Shown in pieces: positions 30,228-36,568 of a DNA stretch of 36,568 bases. Source of the stretch: Georgenia thermotolerans (lineage in GTDB: Bacteria; Actinomycetota; Actinomycetes; Actinomycetales; Actinomycetaceae); contig NZ_VUKF01000046.1 in assembly GCF_009193185.1 (NCBI RefSeq), positions 1 to 36,568 of the forward strand, read 5' to 3'. Position 1 is the first letter of the stretch; each line of letters opens with the position of its first letter. The notes under the pieces are model-generated. The model was not told the origin of the DNA and searched no databases. It saw only the letters and a program-made list of their open reading frames with translations. The position numbers and the translations under genes were made by a program.

Positions 30228-30485
30228 ATGGCACACAAGAAGGGCGCCAGCTCCTCCCGGAACGGCCGCGACTCCAACGCCCAGCGCCTCGGCGTGAAGC
30301 GCTTCGGCGGCCAGGTCGTCAAGGCGGGCGAGATCATCGTGCGCCAGCGCGGCACCCACTTCCACCCCGGCCTCAACGTCGGCCGCGGCAAGGACGACAC
30401 CCTGTTCGCCCTCGAGGCCGGCGCCGTCGCCTTCGGCACCCGCCGCGGGCGCAAGGTCGTCGACGTGGTTCTGGCCGAGGCCTGA
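30228..30485 (+). CDS. rpmA: 50S ribosomal protein L27
   Basis: An 85-residue ribosomal protein near the peptidyl-transferase centre. [28 protein letters not shown] and [21 protein letters not shown] are diagnostic. The start MAHKKGAS needs no N-terminal processing. A strong hairpin follows the gene. Confidence 0.98.
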   Translation: MAHKKGASSSRNGRDSNAQRLGVKRFGGQVVKAGEIIVRQRGTHFHPGLNVGRGKDDTLFALEAGAVAFGTRRGRKVVDVVLAEA

Positions 30486-30505
30486 TCCACCAGCGAACGC
30501 AGCCA

Positions 30506-30538
30506 CAGGGGCGGACGGCGTGATGCCGTCCGCCCCTG
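30506..30538 (+). terminator. Terminator hairpin after rpmA
   Basis: A perfect 14-bp stem (30506-30519 with 30525-30538) with the loop GTGAT lies 20 nt after the rpmA stop. It separates rplU-rpmA from obgE, perhaps as a partial terminator. Confidence 0.85.
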
Positions 30539-30614
30539 CTGCATATCCGGGCGCCGGCGGAGCGCCCCGCAGCACCAGGTACAGCAGCAAGCAGCAAGGA
30601 AGAGGACGACGGCG

Positions 30615-32138
30615 ATGGCCACCTTCGTAGACCGCGTGGTGCTCCACGTGGCCGCCGGCGACGGCGGGAACGGGTGCGCGTCCATCCGGCGCGAGAAGTT
30701 CAAGCCCCTGGCCGGGCCCGACGGGGCGAACGGCGGCCGGGGCGGGGACGTCGTCCTCGTCGTCGACCCGCAGACCACCACGCTGCTGGCCTACCACCAC
30801 GCCCCGCACCAGCGCGCCACCTCCGGCACCCAGGGCGCGGGGGACATGCGCGCCGGGCGCAACGGCGAGGACCTGGTCCTCCCCGTGCCCGACGGCACCG
30901 TCGTCAAGTCGCTGGACGGGGAGGTGCTCGCCGACCTCGTGGGCGCCGGCACCCGCTTCGTCGCGGCCACCGGCGGCCACGGCGGGCTGGGCAACGCCGC
31001 GCTGGCCTCCCCGCGGCGCAAGGCGCCGGGCTTCGCCCTGCTCGGCGAGGAGGGCGAGCGCATCGACCTCGTCCTGGAGCTGAAGTCGGTCGCGGACGTC
31101 GCGCTCGTCGGCTTCCCCTCCGCCGGGAAGTCCTCGCTCATCGCCGCGATGTCGGCCGCCCGCCCGAAGATCGCCGACTACCCCTTCACGACCCTGGTGC
31201 CCAACCTCGGCGTCGTGCAGGCCGGGTCCGAGCGCTACACCGTCGCCGACGTGCCGGGCCTCATCCCCGGCGCCTCCGAGGGCAAGGGCCTGGGCCTGGA
31301 GTTCCTGCGCCACATCGAGCGGTGCGCGGTGATCGTGCACGTGCTCGACTGCGCCACCCTCGAGCCCGGCCGCGACCCCATCAGCGACCTCGACACCATC
31401 GAGGCCGAGCTGGCCGCCTACGCCGGCGACCTGGACATCGCCGGCGGCCGGGTGCCGCTCATGGAGCGGCCGCGCATCGTGGTGCTCAACAAGATCGACG
31501 TCCCCGAGGCCCGCGACCTGGCCGAGCTCGTCCGTCCCGACCTCGAGGCGCGCGGCATGCGCGTCTTCGAGATCTCGACGGCCTCCCACGAGGGCCTGCG
31601 GCCGCTGTCCTTCGCGCTCGCCGAGATCGTCGCGCGGGCCCGCGCCGAGGCCCCCGCCCAGGAGGCCACCCGGGTGATCCTGCGGCCCAAGGCGGTCGAC
31701 GACGCCGGCTTCACCGTGACCCCTCGCACCGGGCCGGACGGCGTCTTCTACCAGGTGCGCGGCACGAAGCCGGAGCGCTGGGTGCGTCAGACCGACTTCA
31801 ACAACGACGAGGCCGTCGGCTACCTCGCCGACCGGCTCGCCAAGGTCGGCATCGAGGAGAAGCTGTACAAGGTCGGGGCCGTCGCGGGCGACACCGTCGT
31901 CATCGGCCCGGTCGAGGGCGGCGTCGTCTTCGACTGGGAGCCGACCCTGCAGGCCGGCGCGGAGCTGCTCGGCCCGCGCGGCACCGACCTGCGCCTGGAG
32001 GAGAGCGCCCGGCCCACCCGCGCCGAGAAGCGTCGCGGCTACCGGGACCTCATGGACGCCAAGACGGCGGCCCGCGAGGAGCTGTGGACCGAGCGCGAGT
32101 CGGGCCGCTGGACCGACCCGACCGCCGAGGACGAGTAG
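30615..32138 (+). CDS. obgE: GTPase Obg
   Basis: A 507-residue ribosome-associated GTPase linked to large-subunit assembly and stress control. The N-terminal glycine-rich Obg fold (about 2-158) has [17 protein letters not shown] and GGRGGDV; the G domain has [11 protein letters not shown] (about 166-176), DVPGLIPGA (about 212) and NKID (about 292). A C-terminal OCT domain (about 345-425) and a charged tail follow, as in actinobacterial Obg. ATG follows GGAAGAGGA. proB, often downstream, is not found here. Confidence 0.96.
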   Translation: MATFVDRVVLHVAAGDGGNGCASIRREKFKPLAGPDGANGGRGGDVVLVVDPQTTTLLAYHHAPHQRATSGTQGAGDMRAGRNGEDLVLPVPDGTVVKSLDGEVLADLVGAGTRFVAATGGHGGLGNAALASPRRKAPGFALLGEEGERIDLVLELKSVADVALVGFPSAGKSSLIAAMSAARPKIADYPFTTLVPNLGVVQAGSERYTVADVPGLIPGASEGKGLGLEFLRHIERCAVIVHVLDCATLEPGRDPISDLDTIEAELAAYAGDLDIAGGRVPLMERPRIVVLNKIDVPEARDLAELVRPDLEARGMRVFEISTASHEGLRPLSFALAEIVARARAEAPAQEATRVILRPKAVDDAGFTVTPRTGPDGVFYQVRGTKPERWVRQTDFNNDEAVGYLADRLAKVGIEEKLYKVGAVAGDTVVIGPVEGGVVFDWEPTLQAGAELLGPRGTDLRLEESARPTRAEKRRGYRDLMDAKTAAREELWTERESGRWTDPTAEDE

Positions 32139-32185
32139 CGCGCCCGGGGAGCGGCTCGGGCTCGCCCGGGTGCGGCCGTGCCCGG

Positions 32186-32215
32186 CTCGTTCGGGCTCGG
32201 CCGTGCCCGAACGAG
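32186..32215 (+). terminator. Terminator hairpin after obgE
   Basis: An 11-bp perfect stem (32186-32196 with 32205-32215) and an 8-nt loop lie about 47 nt after the obgE stop. No T-tract follows. Confidence 0.65.
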
Positions 32216-32245
32216 GCTCTCAGGTGGCTCCCAGGCCGCGCGTCG

Positions 32246-32294
32246 TAGGGTGGATGGCCGCGGTGGAAACGTTCTGCCGTTGCACGGCAGGAGG
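32246..32294 (+). promoter_or_regulatory. Promoter and hairpin/ribosome-binding site before the YhgE-like gene
   Basis: TAGGGT (32246-32251) is a -10 candidate with a start near 32258. CTGCCGT-TGC-ACGGCAG (32274-32290) is a perfect 7-bp hairpin with a 3-nt loop whose last base lies within the AGGAGG Shine-Dalgarno (32289-32294). It could modulate translation. Confidence 0.45.
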
Positions 32295-32297
32295 CAC

Positions 32298-33695
32298 ATG
32301 TCCCAGGACCCGCGCGCCGCAGGCGGCGCCGACGCGACCAACGAGCCGAACCCCGCGGTGACGACGCCGGACGGCGCCGCACCCGCCGGGGCGGACCAGC
32401 CCGGCGGCCCGGACACCAGGCCCGTTCCGGCGGGCGGGAGCGCCGGGCGCGGTGACGGGGCCGAGGTGGCCGACGCGGCCCCGGTGGAGGGGACGCCGGT
32501 GGAGGGGACGTCCGACCACGGTGAGGTGGCGGAGCACGCTGAGCCCACCGAGGCACGTGCGGCAGAGGGTGAGGACCGGGCGGCAGAGGCCCAGGACCGG
32601 GCGGCAGAGGGCGAGGACCGGGCGGCTGAGTCGGCCGCCGAGCGTGCGGGCGTGGGCCGGTTGGTCGCCGTCGCGCTCGTGACGACGATCGCCGCGGTGT
32701 TCGCCGTCGTCGCGCTCGTCGCGCCCTACCTGGGCACCGGGCCGCGCAATGTGCCGGTCGGCGTGGCGGGGGAGAAGTCCTCCACCGCCCAGATCGAGCA
32801 GCTGCTCACCACGCTCCAGCCCGGGGCCTTCCACGTGAAGACCTACGACGACGCCGACGCGCTGCGGGCCGCGACCCTGCACCGGGAGGTCTACGGCGGG
32901 TTCGCGGTCGACCGGTCCAGCTCCACCGCCGTCGTCGCCACCGGCGCCAGCCCGGTGCTCGGGCAGTTCCTCGGCAACATCGGCAACTCCCTGGGCGCCA
33001 CCGTCGACGACGTCGCGCCCGGCTCCGCCAAGGACAGCACCGGATACGGCCTGCACGTGGCCGCCACCGTGGCGGCCCTGGCCGCCGTCGCCGGCGCCTG
33101 CGTCCTCGCGCGGACCGGCGGGCGGCGCCTGTCCACCCAGCTGACCGGGGCGCTCGCGCTGGCGGTCGTCCTCGGCATCGGCGTGGCGGCCGCGCTGCAG
33201 CTGCTCGACTCCGTCGCGGGCGCCTTCCTCCAGGTGGCCGCGGTGACGGCGCTCGCCGTCCTGGCGGTCGAGGTCGTCGTCCTGGCGCTCGTGCGCCTGG
33301 GCGGGCTCGTGGCCGCCGGCCTGTTCACCCTGCTCATCGTGGTGCCCGGGATCGGCCTGTCGGGGCTGACCTCGGCCCCGGAGATGCTCCCGAGCCCGTT
33401 CGGCGCCATCGGCCAGCTCCTCCCGCAGGGCGCCTACGGCCGGCTCGTGCAGTCCGTCGCCTACCTCGGTGGCGGCGGGGCGCTGCGTCCGCTGCTGGTC
33501 CTGCTCGCCTGGCTGGTGCTCGGCGCCCTGCTGCTCTGGCTCGCCCGCGCGCGGGAGGCCGCCGCCGACCGGCGCCGGGGCACCGAGGCCCACATCGCCG
33601 CCCTCGAGGCGGAGGCCGTCGAGGACGACGGCGAGGCCACGACCGTCCCCGGCGAGAGCGCGACGGGAACCACGGCCCGGCCCGCGACCGCCTGA
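32298..33695 (+). CDS. YhgE/Pip-like membrane protein of the ABC-2 permease type
   Basis: A 465-residue membrane protein. Residues 1-115 are a disordered Glu/Ala/Pro-rich cytoplasmic tail with DRAAEGE/DRAAEAQ repeats. TM1 is at about 120-145 (VAVALVTTIAAVFAVVALVAPYLG), then an outside domain of about 110 residues (NVPVGVAGEKSSTAQIEQLL, YGGFAVDRSSS), then five or six TM helices (about 250-435). This layout fits the YhgE/Pip or DUF3533 group; the family call is by shape. ATG follows AGGAGG closely. Function is unknown; export or surface-secretion roles are proposed for the family. Confidence 0.72.
   Translation: MSQDPRAAGGADATNEPNPAVTTPDGAAPAGADQPGGPDTRPVPAGGSAGRGDGAEVADAAPVEGTPVEGTSDHGEVAEHAEPTEARAAEGEDRAAEAQDRAAEGEDRAAESAAERAGVGRLVAVALVTTIAAVFAVVALVAPYLGTGPRNVPVGVAGEKSSTAQIEQLLTTLQPGAFHVKTYDDADALRAATLHREVYGGFAVDRSSSTAVVATGASPVLGQFLGNIGNSLGATVDDVAPGSAKDSTGYGLHVAATVAALAAVAGACVLARTGGRRLSTQLTGALALAVVLGIGVAAALQLLDSVAGAFLQVAAVTALAVLAVEVVVLALVRLGGLVAAGLFTLLIVVPGIGLSGLTSAPEMLPSPFGAIGQLLPQGAYGRLVQSVAYLGGGGALRPLLVLLAWLVLGALLLWLARAREAAADRRRGTEAHIAALEAEAVEDDGEATTVPGESATGTTARPATA
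32574..32630 (+). repeat. 21-bp tandem repeat in the YhgE-like gene
   Basis: Units start at 32574, 32595 and 32616 (the third partial and diverged); they encode DRAAEAQ, DRAAEGE and DRAAESA, a heptad-like acidic repeat. Confidence 0.85.
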
Positions 33696-33796
33696 CACGC
33701 CGGGGCGGCGGCGGTCCCGTCTCGGCCTGCCCAGGCCTTGCCGGCGCCGCCCCGGCTCGGGCTGCCGGATGACGCCCGGGGTGCCACGGTGGAACC

Positions 33797-33997
33797 ATGA
33801 CGGAGAAGGACGAGAAGAGAAAGCCCGGTGCCGCCGATCTCACCTTCGGCGGCGCGGACGAGGAGCCCGCGCTCGAGGACGACCTCGGCCGTTCGCCGAA
33901 CGTGCACGGCGACGAGGGCGGGGGAGACCCCGCCGCCGGCGCCTACCAGGACACGCACGAGGGCAACCGCGGTCGCACCAAGCGGCTCGAGCCCTGA
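33797..33997 (+). CDS. Small acidic hypothetical protein
   Basis: A 66-residue hydrophilic protein, rich in Asp, Glu and Gly (FGGADEEPALEDDLGRSPN, DEGGGDP) with a basic C-terminus (GRTKRLEP). No domain is recognised and no membrane segment is present. The ATG has no Shine-Dalgarno; CACGGT ends 7 nt before it, which suggests a leaderless start. A GC-rich hairpin follows the stop. Codon use matches the neighbours, so it is probably a real gene. Confidence 0.6.
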   Translation: MTEKDEKRKPGAADLTFGGADEEPALEDDLGRSPNVHGDEGGGDPAAGAYQDTHEGNRGRTKRLEP

Positions 33998-34006
33998 CGC
34001 GCGCCC

Positions 34007-34031
34007 GGCGCGGCCCGGCCGGGGCCGCGCC
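34007..34031 (+). terminator. Hairpin after the small acidic gene
   Basis: A perfect 10-bp stem (34007-34016 with 34022-34031), loop GGCCG, starts 9 nt past the stop. No T-tract follows. The rest of the gap to 34090 holds only GGTCGGTCGGTCC-like repeats. Confidence 0.6.
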
Positions 34032-34089
34032 CCGCTGAACCGTCCGGCGCCCTCGGCGACGGTCGGTCGGTCCGAGGTCAGGTGGTCCC

Positions 34090-35439
34090 ATGACGGCCCT
34101 CGGCGACCTGCTCGCGGCACGGATGCAGATGGCCATGTCGCTGGGGTGGCACATCGTGCTCGCCTGCCTGGGCGTCGGCTTCCCCGCGCTGGTGCTGCTG
34201 GCCGAGTGGCGCGGGCTGCGCGCCCGGGACGAGGTCTGGACGCTCATCGCCCGCCGCTGGGCCAAGGGGCTCGCCGTCGTCTTCGCCGTCGGCGCGGTCT
34301 CGGGGACGATCCTCTCCTTCGAGATGGGGCTGCTGTGGCCCGGACTCATGGGCACCTACGGCGAGGTCATCGGGCTGCCGTTCGCCATCGAGGGCATCGC
34401 CTTCTTCATCGAGGCGATCTTCCTGGGCATCTACCTGTACGCCTGGGGCCGCCTGCCGCCCCGCGCGCACCTGCTCTCCGGCGTGCCGATCGTCATCGCC
34501 GGGGTGGCCTCGGCGTTCTTCGTGGTCACGGCCAACGCCTGGATGCAGACACCCGTCGGCTTCCGGGTGGAGGACGGACGGGTGGTCGCGGCGTCGCCGT
34601 GGCGGGCGATGTTCAACCCGGCCATGCCGCACCAGACCGTCCACATGATCGTCGCCGCCCTCATGGTCAGCGGGTTCCTCGTGGCCAGCGTCTACGCCGT
34701 GGCGCTGCTGCGCGGCCGCCGGGACGCCTACCACCGGCGGGCGTTCGGCCTGGCGTTCACCCTCGGCGCGATCGCCGCCCCCGTCCAGGTGCTCGTCGGC
34801 GACGTCGCGGCCCGCGCCGTGGCCGACCTGCAACCGGTCAAGCTCGCCGCCATGGAGGCGCTGCTGCGCAGCGAGCAGGACGCCGGCCTGCACGTGGGCG
34901 GGATCCTCAGCAACGGGGAGCTGAAGTACGCCATCACCATCCCGCACGCGCTGTCCCTGCTCGTCCACGGTGACCCGCACTCGACGGTGGCCGGGCTGGA
35001 GACGGTCTCGCCGGCCCTGTGGCCGCCGATCATGATGGTGCACTGGAGCTTCGACATCATGGTGGGGCTGGCGTTCGGGCTGCTCGGCCTGTCGCTGTGG
35101 TTCGCCGTCGCCGGGTGGCGCCGGCGCGCGCTGCCCGCCTCGCCGTGGTTCTACCGCCTCGCCGTGCTGGGCGGGCCGGCCGCCGTCCTCGCCCTGGAGT
35201 GCGGCTGGGTGGTGACCGAGGTGGGCCGCCAGCCCTGGATCGTCTACGGCTACCTCCTCACCGCCGACGCGGTGAACCCGGTGCCCGGGCTGCGCCTGGG
35301 CTTCTACGGGCTCATCCCGGTCTACGTGTTCCTCACCATCGCCGCCGTCTACGTGCTGCGCCGGCTCGCCCACGCGCCCCTCGACACCGGGGTGGCCGAG
35401 CACGTGGCGGACTACCGCTCCGTCGGCGGTAGCTCGTGA
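34090..35439 (+). CDS. Second cytochrome bd-type ubiquinol oxidase subunit I
   Basis: A 449-residue bd-oxidase heme subunit, shorter than the first CydA. Heme ligands are His21 (SLGWHIVLACLG), His185 (MPHQTVHMIV) and Met324 (WSFDIMVG); proton-path Glu101 and Glu108 are conserved, and GRQPW is present. Instead of the usual Arg two residues before the heme-ligand Met (Arg353 in the first CydA), it has Asp322. The Q-loop (GDVAARAVADLQPVKLAAMEA) is short. It could be a CioA/CydA'-type enzyme with altered affinity or inhibitor resistance. AGGTGG precedes the ATG. Subunit II follows with a GTGA overlap; no CydDC is nearby. Confidence 0.92.
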   Translation: MTALGDLLAARMQMAMSLGWHIVLACLGVGFPALVLLAEWRGLRARDEVWTLIARRWAKGLAVVFAVGAVSGTILSFEMGLLWPGLMGTYGEVIGLPFAIEGIAFFIEAIFLGIYLYAWGRLPPRAHLLSGVPIVIAGVASAFFVVTANAWMQTPVGFRVEDGRVVAASPWRAMFNPAMPHQTVHMIVAALMVSGFLVASVYAVALLRGRRDAYHRRAFGLAFTLGAIAAPVQVLVGDVAARAVADLQPVKLAAMEALLRSEQDAGLHVGGILSNGELKYAITIPHALSLLVHGDPHSTVAGLETVSPALWPPIMMVHWSFDIMVGLAFGLLGLSLWFAVAGWRRRALPASPWFYRLAVLGGPAAVLALECGWVVTEVGRQPWIVYGYLLTADAVNPVPGLRLGFYGLIPVYVFLTIAAVYVLRRLAHAPLDTGVAEHVADYRSVGGSS

Positions 35440-36470
35440 CCCTCGCCGACGTCGCCCTGGCGGTGCTGTGGCTCGCCGTCGTCGCCTACCTGCTCTTCGG
35501 CGGGGCCGACTTCGGCGCCGGCACCTGGGACCTGCTCGCCGGGCGCGGGGAGCGCGGCCGGCCCGTCCGGGAGCTCATCGAGCACATCATCGGGCCGGTG
35601 TGGGAGGCGAACCACGTCTGGCTGATCTTCGCCATCGTCATGGCGTGGACCGCCTTTCCCCTCGCGTTCGCGTCGGCGGCGGCGACGCTCATCATCCCGC
35701 TCACCCTGGTGGCGGTCGGCATCATCTTCCGCGGCTCGGCGTTCGTGTTCCGCAAGTCCGTGCCGGCGGGACGGCTGGAGGAGCTGTTCGGGGTGCTGTT
35801 CGCGGCCTCGTCCGTGCTCACGCCGTTCTTCCTCGGTGCCGTCGCCGGGGCCCTGGCGTCGGGGCACGTGCCGTACGGCACGGTGGGCGACGTGGTGGGC
35901 AGCTGGCTCACCCCGGCGAGCCTGTTCAGCGGGGTCATGGCAGTGCTGGTGTGCGCGTACCTGGCCGCCGTCTACCTCACCGGGGACGCCCGGCGTACCG
36001 GCGAGCACGCGCTCGCGGAGTACTTCCGGACCCGGGCGCTGGTGTCCGGGATCGTCACCGGCGTCGTGGCGGTGACCGGGCTGGTCGTCATCGCCCGGTA
36101 CGCCGGCGGGCTGTTCATCGGGCTCGTCGGCGTGGCGCTGCCCTTCGCCGTCGCCTCCGCCGCCGCGGGGGCCGCCAGCCTCGTGCTCCTGGCGCTGCGC
36201 CGCTACGGCGCCGTGCGGCTGACGGCGGCCGCGGCGGTGGCGCTGGTCCTGGTCGCGTGGGCCGCGGCGCAGTACCCGCACCTCCTCCAGGCGAACGTCA
36301 CGGTGCAGCAGGCGGCCGCGACCGACGCGGTGCTGGGGGCGGTGCTCGTCAGCCTCGCCGTCGGGGCGGTCCTCCTGGTCCCGTCGCTCGTGTGGCTGTA
36401 CTCGATGTTCCAGCGCGAGAGCCGGCGCCAGGGCGCGGACGTGGGAACCGGCCCCAGCGCGGACGCCTGA
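35436..36470 (+). CDS. cydB: Second cytochrome bd-type ubiquinol oxidase subunit II
   Basis: A 344-residue membrane subunit, partner of the preceding gene. The N-terminus LAVLWLAVVAYLLFGGADFGAGTWDLLAGRG and HIIGPVWEANHVWLIFAIVMAWTAFPLAFA are CydB/CioB signatures. About eight TM helices follow with a short cytoplasmic tail. GTG 35436 overlaps the subunit I stop (GTGA). It differs from the first CydB in the GADFGAGTWDLLAG block. The paralogous pair may work under another oxygen regime. Confidence 0.93.
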   Translation: MTLADVALAVLWLAVVAYLLFGGADFGAGTWDLLAGRGERGRPVRELIEHIIGPVWEANHVWLIFAIVMAWTAFPLAFASAAATLIIPLTLVAVGIIFRGSAFVFRKSVPAGRLEELFGVLFAASSVLTPFFLGAVAGALASGHVPYGTVGDVVGSWLTPASLFSGVMAVLVCAYLAAVYLTGDARRTGEHALAEYFRTRALVSGIVTGVVAVTGLVVIARYAGGLFIGLVGVALPFAVASAAAGAASLVLLALRRYGAVRLTAAAAVALVLVAWAAAQYPHLLQANVTVQQAAATDAVLGAVLVSLAVGAVLLVPSLVWLYSMFQRESRRQGADVGTGPSADA

Positions 36471-36527
36471 GCCGGCGCCCGGGCGCGGGCCCCTGACCCG
36501 GCAGCCGTCTCGGCCGCGAGGCCCGCC

Positions 36528-36568
36528 GCCCGCGCGGCCCGACGCCCGCGCGGCCCGACGCCCGCGAG
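36528..36568 (+). repeat. 16-bp tandem repeat at the right edge
   Basis: GCCCGCGCGGCCCGAC occurs twice in a row (36528-36543 and 36544-36559) and starts a third time at the window edge. The array may continue beyond the window. Confidence 0.8.

Noticed and set aside
34076-34089. GGTCAGGTGGTCCC before the second oxidase as a DosR-like box
   Set aside because: The left half matches poorly and the site directly abuts the start codon; chance similarity is likely.

Overview
The window is about 36.6 kb of very GC-rich DNA with GTG/ATG starts, long spurious antisense frames, leaderless genes with TANNNT-type -10 boxes, and the gene order DUF177-rnc-mutM. The gene content (rne with a huge Ala/Glu/Arg-rich N-terminus, rplU-rpmA-obg, cydABDC, DUF6318 and PKD proteins) points to a high-GC actinobacterium, most likely of the order Micrococcales. 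The genus cannot be named from this sequence alone. No tRNA, rRNA, CRISPR array, transposase or phage gene was seen.

Layout. (1) 1-6.3 kb is housekeeping: the end of a membrane protein, an LLM flavin oxidoreductase on the minus strand, then rsmD, coaD, a coiled-coil DivIVA/AtpF-like protein, DUF177, rnc and mutM on the plus strand. rpmF, usually found between DUF177 and rnc, is missing. (2) 6.5-15.6 kb is a respiratory-control module. A DosR-like response regulator on the plus strand converges on a minus-strand operon cydA-cydB-cydD-cydC-histidine kinase, whose last three genes overlap by ATGA/GTGA. The kinase has a DosS-type GAF domain that keeps the heme-ligand His. The promoter in front of cydA carries a perfect CGGGAC-N4-GTCCCG palindrome centred at about -42.5, matching the core of the mycobacterial DosR box. 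The regulator keeps the DosR DNA-contact residues. I read this as a self-contained oxygen/redox circuit in which the sensor is co-transcribed with the oxidase it probably controls. (3) 15.7-19.8 kb is rne, divergent from cydA, with a leader of about 300 nt and a strong terminator hairpin.

(4) 19.9-29.6 kb is an accessory segment between rne and rplU, which are normally adjacent in Actinobacteria. It holds a DUF6318 lipoprotein and a PKD-domain protein with a sharply lower-GC core; a frameshifted L-idonate-5-dehydrogenase-like gene behind an Nramp-like transporter lacking the canonical metal-binding motifs; a CUT1 sugar ABC transporter (binding protein and two permeases, no ATPase); a 2,5-diketogluconate-reductase-like aldo/keto reductase; an NAD(P)-binding protein; and an unknown minus-strand gene. 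(5) 29.7-32.1 kb is rplU-rpmA-obgE with its own promoter and terminators. (6) 32.2-36.5 kb holds a YhgE/Pip-like membrane protein, a small acidic protein, and a second bd-type oxidase (subunits I and II) whose subunit I has Asp in place of the conserved Arg next to the heme-ligand Met.

Two themes recur. Several genes have a -10 box exactly 7 nt before the start codon (leaderless transcripts), and several ATGA starts are preceded by short ORFs that end in the same ATGA. Many loci also carry short tandem repeats (15-36 bp in rsmD, rnc, rne, the kinase and the YhgE-like gene; 33 bp between mutM and the regulator; and an unusual non-triplet 19-bp repeat inside cydC).
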